This document shows, in pieces, positions 43,403-52,095 of a stretch of 64,000 nucleotides of DNA; position 1 is the stretch's first letter; each line of letters starts with the position of its first letter. The stretch is from contig NZ_JBGKAD010000001.1 in NCBI RefSeq assembly GCF_041361345.1, forward strand, positions 2,418,001 to 2,482,000, given 5' to 3'. The notes beneath the pieces were generated by a model. That model had not been told where the DNA came from. It saw only the letters and a program-made list of their open reading frames with translations, and ran no database searches. The stretch comes from Halobaculum sp. MBLA0147. GTDB taxonomy: Archaea > Halobacteriota > Halobacteria > Halobacteriales > Haloferacaceae. A program made the position numbers and the translations under genes.

Positions 43403-45031
43403 TCATCGCGTCGCGCGCCGTCCGAGGACGAACACGAGCAGTGCCATCAGGAGCGCGCCGAAGAACGACTCGACGGTGGCGACGAGTTGTCCGCGGCCGA
43501 CCGGCTGGAGGTCGCCGTAGCCGAGGATCGTGAACGTGACCGTCGAGAGGTAGAGGCTCTTGCCGACGAGGTTCGCTGCAGTGGTGTTCTGGAGCGCGAA
43601 ACTGATGACCTCGCCGCCGCTCGTCGTGTCACGGATGCCGGTGTGCTGGAACAGGCCCGCGCTGACGAGGATGGTCCCGATGGAGAGCCCGACGACGCGA
43701 CCCGGACTCTCGCCGTACTTCGTGAGTAGGCCGAAGCCGGCGTTCCTGAGCCACGAGAGGTAGTTGCCTTCTTTCCAGTGGTGTCTCCGGCGGCGGGTCT
43801 TCCGTTCGACGACGGCCTCGGTGACTCGTTCGGGAAGCGCGCTCTCGCGAGAGAGCTGTTCGATCTGCCGGAGTGTCCACGTCGCTCTCTCGATGGTGTC
43901 GTTCTCGCCGGTGTAGTGATCGCCGAACTTTGTATTTGCGTTCAGGCGGATGTCGGCGAGAATCGCACCGTAGAGTGCTGCGCCGGTGAGGTCGGCGTCG
44001 AATATGTCGGCTTTCGAGAGGTCGGCGCGTTCGAGTGTCGCGTCTCGCAGTTCCGCGTCGGCTGCCTGCACCGCTGACAGATCCCCATAGCTGAGATCTG
44101 CTCCCGAGAGATCGACCTTACGGAGGAGTGCCCCCGAGAGGTCGGCACGAGCGAGGTCTGCCTCCGAGAGGTCGGCACGGGCGAGGTCCACCTCCGAGAG
44201 GTCGGCACGAGCGAGGTCCGCCTCCGAGAGGTCGGCACTGGAAAGGTCTGCCTCCGAGAGGTCGGCACGGGCGAGGTCTACCTCCGAGAGGTCGGCACGG
44301 GCGAGGTCTACCTCCGAGAGGTCGGCACGAGCGAGGTCTGCCTCCGAGAGGTCGGCACCAGTGAGGTCTGCCTCCGGGAGGTCGGCATCGAAAAGGTCTG
44401 CCTCAGAGAGGTCGGCACCAGTGAGGTCTGCCTCCGAGAGGTCGGTATTGGGGAGGAACGCCCTCGAGAGATTGGCATTCGAAAGGTCCTTGTTTGACAG
44501 ATCGAGAAACTCGAGATTCGCCTCAGAGAGGTCGGCACCGAGTAGACCTACATCCGAGAGGTTGGCACTCGAAAGGTTCGCCTCCGAAAGGTTCGCTTCG
44601 GGTAAATCTGCACCCGAGAGGTCGGCGAAATCGAGATTCGCCTTCGAGAGGTCGGCACCGAGTAGGTCTGCCCCAGAGAGGTCGACACCCGAGAGGTCGA
44701 CACCCGAGAGATCAGCCGTCGAGAGGTCGGCGAACCGTAGCCGCGCCTCACCCAACGATTGCTCGTCTCGAAACTCGAACCCGGATAGCTCGGCACCGTC
44801 GAGAACGAGCGGTCTGTCGTGATCTACCTCCAGAACCTCACCACCCGACTCACCAAGCTCGTCCGTGTGCCAGCGACACCGCTCGCTGCCGTCGACAGTT
44901 TCGCGACGACAGACGGCGACACGATTCGACTCGACCGCCTCACGAAGCGAATCCGAGTCGAGTATCTCGTGTGAGTGGACGTCCGCCGCCAACATCTCGA
45001 ACCCACACCGACCTGGTGGCGCTTCGCCCAT
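43403..45031 (-). CDS. Pentapeptide-repeat potassium-channel protein
   Basis: A 542-residue protein. Residues 10-65 contain several Cys and His residues (RCGF, VCRRE, RCRWH). Residues 85-350 form a long run of A(D/N)LS-x pentapeptides, a right-handed quadrilateral beta-helix. After a basic linker (ERKTRRRRHHWKEGNYLSW) come TM1 (about 450-475), a pore loop with TILGYGD (K+ filter, about 507) and TM2 (LVATVESFFGALLMALLVFVLGRR). It resembles a two-TM K+ channel gated by a large cytoplasmic sensor. ATG at 45029-45031 is preferred over an upstream GTG. Confidence 0.88.
   Translation of the reverse strand: MGEAPPGRCGFEMLAADVHSHEILDSDSLREAVESNRVAVCRRETVDGSERCRWHTDELGESGGEVLEVDHDRPLVLDGAELSGFEFRDEQSLGEARLRFADLSTADLSGVDLSGVDLSGADLLGADLSKANLDFADLSGADLPEANLSEANLSSANLSDVGLLGADLSEANLEFLDLSNKDLSNANLSRAFLPNTDLSEADLTGADLSEADLFDADLPEADLTGADLSEADLARADLSEVDLARADLSEVDLARADLSEADLSSADLSEADLARADLSEVDLARADLSEADLARADLSGALLRKVDLSGADLSYGDLSAVQAADAELRDATLERADLSKADIFDADLTGAALYGAILADIRLNANTKFGDHYTGENDTIERATWTLRQIEQLSRESALPERVTEAVVERKTRRRRHHWKEGNYLSWLRNAGFGLLTKYGESPGRVVGLSIGTILVSAGLFQHTGIRDTTSGGEVISFALQNTTAANLVGKSLYLSTVTFTILGYGDLQPVGRGQLVATVESFFGALLMALLVFVLGRRATR
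44085..44480 (-). repeat. Coding tandem repeat (15/30 bp) of the pentapeptide domain
   Basis: Near-perfect repeats of cctccgagaggtcggcacga plus gcgaggtctg, with a 15-bp subperiod (five codons). They encode the ADLSE(A/V)DL..A units. Several adjacent units are identical in DNA, showing recent expansion or homogenisation. Confidence 0.85.
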
Positions 45032-45130
45032 CACACAACCAACCACACCACGAACGCAAAAAGCTACCCACTAGCCACGACCGGTCACACAAGACAACAG
45101 TTAACCCCACCACCGCACACCCACACCACC

Positions 45131-45718
45131 GTGCACGAGATCACCCAGTCGGGGTTCGTCGAGGTGATCACGGGGTCGATGTTCTCGGGGAAGACGGAGG
45201 AACTGCTCCGTCGGCTCCGCCGGGCGCGCATCGCGGGCCAGGACGTCGCCGTCTTCACCCCCGCACTCGACGACCGCTACGGCACGACGAAGATCGGCTC
45301 GCACGCCGGCCGCGAGTGGGAGGCGACCGTGATCGAGCCGGACGACGAGGGGCCGTGGGACATCACGGACCACCTGAACGGCGAGGAGGTCGTCGCGATC
45401 GACGAGGCGAACTTCTTCTCGGAGACGCTCGTCGACGTGGTCGAGGCGCTGGCGGCCGACGACCGCCGTGTGATCGCCTGCGGCACCGACCAGACGTTCC
45501 GCGGGGAACCGTTCCACCCGCTGCCGGAGCTGGTCGCACTCGCGGAGTACGTCGACAAACTCCAGGCGATCTGTGCCCAGTGTGGCGAACCCGCGACCCG
45601 CAACCAGCGACTGGTCGACGGGGAGCCGGCCCACGTCGACGACCCGACGATCGTCGTCGGCGCCGAGGAACGCTACGAGGCCCGGTGTCGCAACTGCCAC
45701 GAACTCCGGCGAGACTGA
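45131..45718 (+). CDS. tdk: Thymidine kinase
   Basis: A 195-residue type II thymidine kinase for dTMP salvage. P-loop GSMFSGKTEEL (about 15-25), the Asp-Glu catalytic pair in AIDEANFF (about 92), the lasso substrate loop near ACGTDQTFRGEPF, and two zinc Cys pairs (CAQC and CRNC) are all intact. GTG at 45131. It is a single gene running into a Yip1-like gene. Confidence 0.95.
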   Translation: MHEITQSGFVEVITGSMFSGKTEELLRRLRRARIAGQDVAVFTPALDDRYGTTKIGSHAGREWEATVIEPDDEGPWDITDHLNGEEVVAIDEANFFSETLVDVVEALAADDRRVIACGTDQTFRGEPFHPLPELVALAEYVDKLQAICAQCGEPATRNQRLVDGEPAHVDDPTIVVGAEERYEARCRNCHELRRD

Positions 45719-45848
45719 CGGTATCGGACCGGACCACGGCCCCCGGCGAGACCGACGAGACCGGGTCGGACCGCGGACGCACCGACACGAGCGCACCGAC
45801 GAGTCCGCACCGGAACGGTCAAACCGCGAACCACCGTACGAGACGCTC

Positions 45849-46508
45849 GTGACGACGTGGGTCGACAGCACGGAGGGCGGTCGTGCGCGCGGCGTCCGCG
45901 GACTGCTCAGAGCGTGGTTCGAGGTCGTGGTCCACCCGCGGCGGTTCTTCCGGGTCGGGATCGCGCCGGGCGACCAGGCACCGGGGCTCGTCTTCGCCGT
46001 CGTCGTGGCGCTCGGCTTCGCCGGGACGCGTGTCGCGGTCGAGCCGGGGCTCGTCCCGGCGGTGTTCGGTGGCCGTGCCGGCTCCGTCGTGGTGGCGCTG
46101 GCGGCGGTCGGGCTCTTGGTCGCGCCGGCGACGCTCCACTTCGCGGCGGCGATCCAGACGGTGTTGATCGTCCTCGTCTCCGTCCGCGTACGCGAGACGC
46201 TCCGGGCGATCCGACGCGGTGACGGGTGGCTCGTCACCGCCGACCGCGGCGGTGTCAGCGAGACGGTCCAAGTGATCGCCTATGCCGCCGCGCCGTGTCT
46301 CCTCGCCGGGGTGCCGATTCCCGAAGTACGTGCGGCCTGTGCGATCTACGGCGCGTACCTGCTGGTGGTCGGGTTGGAGACCGTCCACGGCCGGTCGACG
46401 ACACGGACGGTGCTGGCGGCCGCTCTCCCGGGATCGCTGGTCTTCGGCTACGGGTTCGGCGGCTTCGGTGCGATCGTGACACTGCTCGCGCGGTGGTACG
46501 TGATCTGA
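45849..46508 (+). CDS. Yip1-domain membrane protein
   Basis: A 219-residue protein. An N-terminal WFEVVVHPRRFFRVGIAPGDQAPG segment leads into about five hydrophobic helices, with the DRGGVSETVQVIAYAAAPCLLAGVPI signature of archaeal Yip1-family proteins. Function is unknown; eukaryotic Yip1 acts in membrane traffic, so similarity is structural only. The GTG at 45849 follows a stretch of non-coding sequence after tdk. Confidence 0.75.
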   Translation: MTTWVDSTEGGRARGVRGLLRAWFEVVVHPRRFFRVGIAPGDQAPGLVFAVVVALGFAGTRVAVEPGLVPAVFGGRAGSVVVALAAVGLLVAPATLHFAAAIQTVLIVLVSVRVRETLRAIRRGDGWLVTADRGGVSETVQVIAYAAAPCLLAGVPIPEVRAACAIYGAYLLVVGLETVHGRSTTRTVLAAALPGSLVFGYGFGGFGAIVTLLARWYVI

Positions 46509-46567
46509 CTGGCGTCCGATCGGTCGGCGCCCGCCTTCACGCGTGACTCGCCAGACGCGGTTAGGCG

Positions 46568-46966
46568 TCACCCGAGCGCCGAACCGGTGCTCGCGAGTGC
46601 CTCGACGCGATCGGCGTGGGTCGGACAGTAGTCGCGGACGGCGCCGCCACCGCCGAAGATCACGTACCGCTCGGCGGCTCGGCCACAGTCGTCGTGGGTA
46701 CACTCTCCGAGCGCGTCGGCCGTCAGCGACAGGTGGTCGAGCAGTCCGCTCGGGTGGAACACGACCATCCCGTCGCGGCGGACTTCGACGACGCTCGTCT
46801 CCCGTGCGGCGCGGCGAGCGGCCGCGAGGTGGTCGTCGGCCGCCGGGTCGGGGACCAACCGTGCGGCGTACCGGTCGCGTGCCCGTGCGCTGACGCGGAC
46901 ACCCACGACCGGCACGTCCCGACGGCGGAGCCACAACGCGAGTGCGTCGGCCGGATCTGCGCGCAT
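46568..46966 (-). CDS. Small protein with a putative zinc site
   Basis: A 132-residue protein. An N-terminal alpha/beta region (VPVVGVRVSARARDRYAARLV) and a central VVEVRRDGMVVFHPSGLLDHL segment are followed by a C-terminal metal site CTHDDC-(18 residues)-CPTH. The family is not recognised. ATG at 46964-46966. It runs convergently toward the Yip1-like gene with about 60 bp between the stops. Confidence 0.6.
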   Translation of the reverse strand: MRADPADALALWLRRRDVPVVGVRVSARARDRYAARLVPDPAADDHLAAARRAARETSVVEVRRDGMVVFHPSGLLDHLSLTADALGECTHDDCGRAAERYVIFGGGGAVRDYCPTHADRVEALASTGSALG

Positions 46967-47127
46967 ACGCCACCTTCGGGCCGCGAGCGACCTGAATCTC
47001 CGCCACGCGTGCGGAGTGGAAGTGAAAGTGGAAGTGGACCCGTACGTTCGCCGGCGACTGGGTTCGGTGACTCGGGGCGGGAGCGCCCGACCCCCGGAGA
47101 CGGCGTCCGACGCGTCGAGCGCCGCAG

Positions 47128-47628
47128 TCACCCGGCGAGGAGTCCGAACCGGACGAGGACGGCCGCCGTCGCGGTCGCGGTGAGCACCCCACCGGCGAGC
47201 AGGCCCCAGTTCGCCAGCGTGTCGTCGGCGGTCACCAGCGACAGCGAGTAGTTCGCGTTCGACAGCGGCGCGAACGGCTCGACACCCATCGGCGTGAGTG
47301 CGTCTGCGGCGACGTGCGAGCCGACGGCGACGACGCCGACCGTCGCGCCGAACACGGCCAACACGGGCGTCGGCCACGTCGCCGGCCCGCTCGCGAGGAC
47401 GCCGACGCCGCCGAGGACGGCCCCGACGGCCGCGGCGAACCACACCGTGTGGGTGATCCCCCTGTGGGAGACGAACGGGACGCGCAGGTCGTAGTCGGGC
47501 AGCGACGCCAACGCCACGGAGACGACCGCCCCGAGCGCGGCCAACCCCGGAACCCCGACCAGCACCGCTCCGACGCCGACCGGCGTGTACGCCACCAGTG
47601 CCGCACCGACGTGCCCCTCTCTGTACAC
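47128..47628 (-). CDS. YdjM/DUF457-like membrane metal-dependent hydrolase
   Basis: A 166-residue protein with about four membrane segments. The conserved histidines and aspartates of the YdjM (LexA-regulated membrane hydrolase) group appear in YREGHVGAALVAY, LASLPDYDLRVPFVSHRGITHTVWF and GSHVAADALTPMGVEPFAP. A catalytic role is predicted from these; the substrate is unknown. The GTG at 47628 gives the usual length. The much longer open frame upstream is antisense to the DHH gene and is not real. Confidence 0.8.
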   Translation of the reverse strand: MYREGHVGAALVAYTPVGVGAVLVGVPGLAALGAVVSVALASLPDYDLRVPFVSHRGITHTVWFAAAVGAVLGGVGVLASGPATWPTPVLAVFGATVGVVAVGSHVAADALTPMGVEPFAPLSNANYSLSLVTADDTLANWGLLAGGVLTATATAAVLVRFGLLAG

Positions 47629-47865
47629 GTCGTCGAGTGGGTCGTGCCGTCGGATAAACGTTCGCGCGACTGGTGGGGAGTGTTCGGGCGACGGACGAGT
47701 GACGACCCGTCGTCTGGCCACCCGGTCGTGTTCGGGCGCCGGGACGAGAACAGCCGTCGACGGCTGCGAGGCGGAAGCGCCGAGAGCGGCACGAACGGGC
47801 ACGACGGGCGGGGGACGGAGCGGTTTCGACAACAGTTTTAGGCAGGCGGTCCAGGTTGCCGACGA

Positions 47866-50253
47866 ATGGGTACGTGTATCATCTGTGGGACGGACACCGA
47901 CGGACGGATCTGTGACTCCCACGAGCAGGACGTCGTCTTCGAGTTCAAAGGATCGGACCCCTCGTTGCTCCGTGACGGGCGGTTCTACCGCGGGACGGTC
48001 GACGGGTACGCCGACTTCGGCGTGTTCGTCGACGTCTCGCCGGACGTGACCGGGCTCCTCCACCGGTCGGAGCTGGATCAGCGACTGGAGTCGCTGGACT
48101 GGGAACCGGGCGACACGGTGTACGTGCAGGTGAAGGGCGTCCGCGACAACGGTAACGTCGACCTGGCGTGGTCGATCCGACAGGCGGAACGTGAGTTCCG
48201 CGGGTCGCTCGTCCAAGACGGCCAGACGGACCGCGAGCCGACCGCCAACGACGCGATGGGCGACGACGGGGACGACGGCGACGGGAGGACCCGCACCGAC
48301 GCCACCGACGACGGGTCGGCCGCCGACGGGGCCGACGACGAGACGACCGCCGACGCGGCCGACGACACCGACGCGGACGAGTCCGACGCCGACACCGGTG
48401 CAGACGGTGCCGGGTCGGGCGACGACGCGGCGGCCGACGCCGAGACGGACGGTCAGGTGACACACCAGCCGTCGCCCGCCGAGGACGACCGCCAGACGGC
48501 CGACGACTCCAGTTTCGAGTTCGGTGCGCCCACCGAGGACGCCGACGAGGCGGCCGACGAGTCCGACGACGGCACGGCAGACGCCGCCGAGCCGAGCGAC
48601 GACACGGCGGAGTCGACCGCAGACGCCGAGACGGTCGACGACTCCGAGACGACCGACGACCCCGGGACCGAGACCGAGACCGACACCGAGAGGGACGCGG
48701 ACGCGACCGCCGAGACGGCCGACGAGACAGAGACGGCCGACGACACCGAGACGGACGCGGACGACGACACCGAGCGCGTCGCCGTCGACTCCCTCGAGAG
48801 TCGCGTCGGTGAGACCGTCCGCTTGGAGGGTGAGATCACGGACGCACGCCAGACGAGCGGCCCGACCGTCTTCGAGCTGCGCGACGAGACGGGGACCGTC
48901 GACTGTGCGGCCTTCGTCGAGGCGGGCGTGCGCGCCTACCCCGGTATCGAGGTCGGCGAGACGGTGCGTCTGGAGGGCGAGGTGGAGCGCCGTCGCGACG
49001 AGATCCAGGTGGAGACGGAGGCGCTGGCCGCTCTCGAAGGCGCGGACGCCGAGGCCGTCGAGGCGCGACTCGCGGAGGCGATGCGGGCGAAGACGCGCCC
49101 GGACGAGGTGACCACACTCGCGGACCACCCGGCGGTCGACGCCGTGAGCGAGTCGCTTCTGGACGCCGCCGAGGCGATCCACCGGGCGGTGCTCTCGGAG
49201 CGACCGATCGTGGTGCGCCACGCCGCCACCGCGGACGGCTACGCGGCCGGCGCGGCCGTCGAGCGGGCGACGCTCCCGCTGGTGCGTGCAGAACACCCGG
49301 AGAGCGACGCGGAGTACCACTTCTTCGACCGACGACCGCTCGACGGGTCGGTCTACGACATGGACGCGGCGACGAACGACACGACGCGGATGCTCTCGGA
49401 CCGCGAGCGCCACGGCGAGAAGCTGCCGCTCGTCCTCCTGCTCGGGACCGGCTCGACGGAGGAGTCCGCGGACGGACTCGGACTCTTGGGCGTGTACGGC
49501 GCCGAGCGGGTCGTCGTCGACCCGCGAGCCGGTGACGAGGCGGTCGCCGACTCCGTGGAGACGATGGTGAACCCGGCGCCGACGCCGGACGCGCCGGCGT
49601 TGACGACGGCGGCGCTGGCGGCGACGCTGGCGGCGACGGTGAACCCCGACGCCGCGACGGCGGTGTCGCACCTCCCGGCGGTCTCCTACTGGGAGTCGAC
49701 GCCGACGGCGTTCGCCGACCTCGCCGCCGAGGCGGGGTACGACGACGAGCGCGTCGCCCAGTTGCGCGAGGCCATCGCGCTGGAGGCGTTCTACCAGCAG
49801 TACGAGGACAAACGCGAACTCGTCGCGGACCTGCTGTTCGAGGACGACGGCGACCTGGCGGCACACGTCGCCGCACAGTTCCGCGAGCGGTTGGAGACGG
49901 AACTGGACACGGCCGCGCCGAACGTCGAGACCCACGAGGTCGACGGCCGGACCGCGCGGGTGCTCGACGCCGACGCGTTCGCCCACCGGTACGACTTCCC
50001 GCCGACGGCGTTGTTGGCCGACGAACTCCACCGTCGCCACGGCGGTGTCGTCGTCGTACTCGGTGACGACGACCTCTACGTCCGTGCCGACGACGACGTG
50101 GACGTGCGCGCGGTCGCCGACGCCGCCGGCGAGGCGGTCCCCGACGGCGCCGTCACCGCCGCCGGCGTCCGCGAGGGGCGCATCGAGTACCTGACCGGCC
50201 GCCGCGAGGCGGTCTGCGAGGCCGTGCTGGACGCCGTCGCCGAGGCCGCCTGA
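47866..50253 (+). CDS. S1-OB-DHH (RecJ-like) protein with degenerate active site
   Basis: A 795-residue protein: zinc motif (C4, C7, C16, H19), S1 RNA-binding domain (about 38-105), a 190-residue Asp/Glu/Thr disordered linker, an OB fold (about 305-385, ETVRLEGEITDARQTSGPTVFELRDE), and a DHH/DHHA1-like region (about 400-795). It belongs to the haloarchaeal RecJ-like group. The usual DADG motif reads TADG, and the DHH triad position reads VVVDPRAG, so metal chemistry is probably lost or altered. NDTTRML is kept. It is a single gene starting at ATG 47866. Confidence 0.75.
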   Translation: MGTCIICGTDTDGRICDSHEQDVVFEFKGSDPSLLRDGRFYRGTVDGYADFGVFVDVSPDVTGLLHRSELDQRLESLDWEPGDTVYVQVKGVRDNGNVDLAWSIRQAEREFRGSLVQDGQTDREPTANDAMGDDGDDGDGRTRTDATDDGSAADGADDETTADAADDTDADESDADTGADGAGSGDDAAADAETDGQVTHQPSPAEDDRQTADDSSFEFGAPTEDADEAADESDDGTADAAEPSDDTAESTADAETVDDSETTDDPGTETETDTERDADATAETADETETADDTETDADDDTERVAVDSLESRVGETVRLEGEITDARQTSGPTVFELRDETGTVDCAAFVEAGVRAYPGIEVGETVRLEGEVERRRDEIQVETEALAALEGADAEAVEARLAEAMRAKTRPDEVTTLADHPAVDAVSESLLDAAEAIHRAVLSERPIVVRHAATADGYAAGAAVERATLPLVRAEHPESDAEYHFFDRRPLDGSVYDMDAATNDTTRMLSDRERHGEKLPLVLLLGTGSTEESADGLGLLGVYGAERVVVDPRAGDEAVADSVETMVNPAPTPDAPALTTAALAATLAATVNPDAATAVSHLPAVSYWESTPTAFADLAAEAGYDDERVAQLREAIALEAFYQQYEDKRELVADLLFEDDGDLAAHVAAQFRERLETELDTAAPNVETHEVDGRTARVLDADAFAHRYDFPPTALLADELHRRHGGVVVVLGDDDLYVRADDDVDVRAVADAAGEAVPDGAVTAAGVREGRIEYLTGRREAVCEAVLDAVAEAA

Positions 50254-50422
50254 CTCGGCGCCGACACGGTCACCCGCCGACACGACTGCTCGCCGACGCG
50301 ACCACTCGCCGGCGCGGCCGCCCGGTCGACGGCCGCCCACCCCGTTCGTGCACGGACCGCCGGGCGAGACGAAGTGTTTTTGTCCGAGAGCGGAGCACAC
50401 TCGTCAGAGACGTGACCCGACA

Positions 50423-52039
50423 GTGACCGAGGTCGACTTCACGACGCTCCACGAGCGAGCGGCGACGCTGGACGCGGCGGACACGACGCGTGACGTACGC
50501 GAACGGACGGTGCGGCTCGTCGCCGACGTGCTCGAGTACGACGCGGTCGGCGTGTACCAGCCGGAGGGGAGTCGGCTCGTCGCGCGAGTGGCGACGGACG
50601 CCTTCGAGTCGCTGGACCCACCGACGACGCTGGACCCGCGCGAGTCGCCGTTGGGGGAGGCCATCGCCGCGGGCGAGCCGACGGCCGGCCCGGCGCCGCC
50701 GTCGTTCGGCGACGCGGCGTCGTGGTGTGTCGCCGCGACCGGGCACGGCGGCGGCTTGGTGGTGTTGTCGGAGACGCCCGGCGCCTTCGACGCGGACGTG
50801 AGCGCGGCGGTCGCGGGCGTCTCGTTGTACGTCGAGTCGGCGTTGTCGGACGCGGTGGCGGTGTCGGCGTCGTTCCGCGACGACGACATCGCGGACGAGG
50901 AGGCCGTCTCGGACCGCGCACTGCTGGACGCGTTGCGGTACGCGTTCACCGACTACGCGTTCCTGTTCGACGCGGAGGGGCGGTACCTCGACGTGCTGTT
51001 GGGCGAGCGAAACCTCTCGGTGTACTCCCGCGAGGACTTGGTCGGGAACACCGTCGACGAGGTGTTCGACGCAGAGACGGCGGACCGACTGCGCGCCGGG
51101 ATCGACGCGGCGCTGTCGGAGTGGTCGACGCAGACCGTCGAGTACCCGATCGACACACCCGACGGCCGACTGTACTACGAGGGGCAGATCAGTCCGCTCC
51201 CACAGGACGACCTCCCCACAGACGCGGCCGTGATGGTCGCCAGAGACGTGACCGAGCGGATCGAGCGCGAGCGACGACTGGAACGGCAGAACGAGCGGCT
51301 CTCGGAGTTCGCGGGCGTGGTGAGCCACGACCTCCGGAACCCGATGGAGGCCGCCAACGGGTTCTTGGAGGTGGCACGGAGCCGCACGGACGACGAGGCG
51401 CTGGCGAAGGTGGACAGCTCGCTCGACCGGATGGAGGCGATCGTCGAGGACCTGTTGCGCCTCGCCAGAGAGGGGGAGGCCGTCGACGACGTGCAGCCGG
51501 TCGCGCTCGGGGAGGTGGTCCGGACGGTGTGGAACGGCCTCGACACCGGCTCCGCGACGCTCCGAGCGGACGGGCTCCCGACGGTGGTGGCCGATCCGGA
51601 CGGACTCCGTCGCGTGGTGGCGAACCTCTTCCGGAACGCCATAGAACACGGCGGGCGGACGGTCACCGTCACGGTGACGTGGATCGGGACGGACCCCGAT
51701 TCAGCCGACCCGGTCGCGGTGGGCGGCGCGAGCCCAGTCACGGACGGCACGCACTCCTCGTCCGACGACGTACCTCTCGGGTCCGATGAGAGTGGTGTCG
51801 GCGGGTTCGCGATCGCCGACGACGGGCCGGGGATTCCGGCGTCCGAGCGCGACAGCGTGTTCGAGACGGGGTACACCACGGACGCGGAGGGGACCGGCTT
51901 CGGACTCTCCATCGTGCGCCGGATCGCGGAGGCACACGGCTGGACGGTGCGGGTGACGGACGGCCCGGAGGGGGGCGCACGGTTCGTCTTCGACGGCGTC
52001 GAACGGGTGAGCGGTGGCGGCGAGGCGGCGACTCGCTGA
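50423..52039 (+). CDS. GAF-PAS sensor histidine kinase
   Basis: A 538-residue soluble kinase. A GAF-like domain (about 20-160) precedes a PAS domain (about 180-290, YAFLFDAEGRYLDVLLGE and MVARDVTERIERE), a HisKA helix with VVSHDLRNPMEAANGF (His about 309), and a HATPase with N-box LFRNAIEHGG, G1 IADDGPGIP and G2 GTGFGLSIVRRI. There is a Ser/Asp-rich insert before G1. No membrane segment is seen, so it senses an internal signal. GTG at 50423 follows a GTGTTTTTGTCC promoter patch. No response regulator is adjacent. Confidence 0.88.
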   Translation: MTEVDFTTLHERAATLDAADTTRDVRERTVRLVADVLEYDAVGVYQPEGSRLVARVATDAFESLDPPTTLDPRESPLGEAIAAGEPTAGPAPPSFGDAASWCVAATGHGGGLVVLSETPGAFDADVSAAVAGVSLYVESALSDAVAVSASFRDDDIADEEAVSDRALLDALRYAFTDYAFLFDAEGRYLDVLLGERNLSVYSREDLVGNTVDEVFDAETADRLRAGIDAALSEWSTQTVEYPIDTPDGRLYYEGQISPLPQDDLPTDAAVMVARDVTERIERERRLERQNERLSEFAGVVSHDLRNPMEAANGFLEVARSRTDDEALAKVDSSLDRMEAIVEDLLRLAREGEAVDDVQPVALGEVVRTVWNGLDTGSATLRADGLPTVVADPDGLRRVVANLFRNAIEHGGRTVTVTVTWIGTDPDSADPVAVGGASPVTDGTHSSSDDVPLGSDESGVGGFAIADDGPGIPASERDSVFETGYTTDAEGTGFGLSIVRRIAEAHGWTVRVTDGPEGGARFVFDGVERVSGGGEAATR

Positions 52040-52095
52040 GTCGGAGACACGACTCCGTTCGGGACCCGCGAGACTCGTCCGACGGGCGACACTCG

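Noticed and set aside
44085-44480. Tandem repeat as a CRISPR or satellite
   Set aside because: The 15/30-bp period encodes in-frame pentapeptide units inside a long intact protein.
47128-50400. Very long minus-strand open frame of about 1090 codons
   Set aside because: Only its last 166 codons encode a plausible protein (YdjM-like). The rest is Arg/Val-rich antisense of the S1-OB-DHH gene, a common GC-rich artefact.
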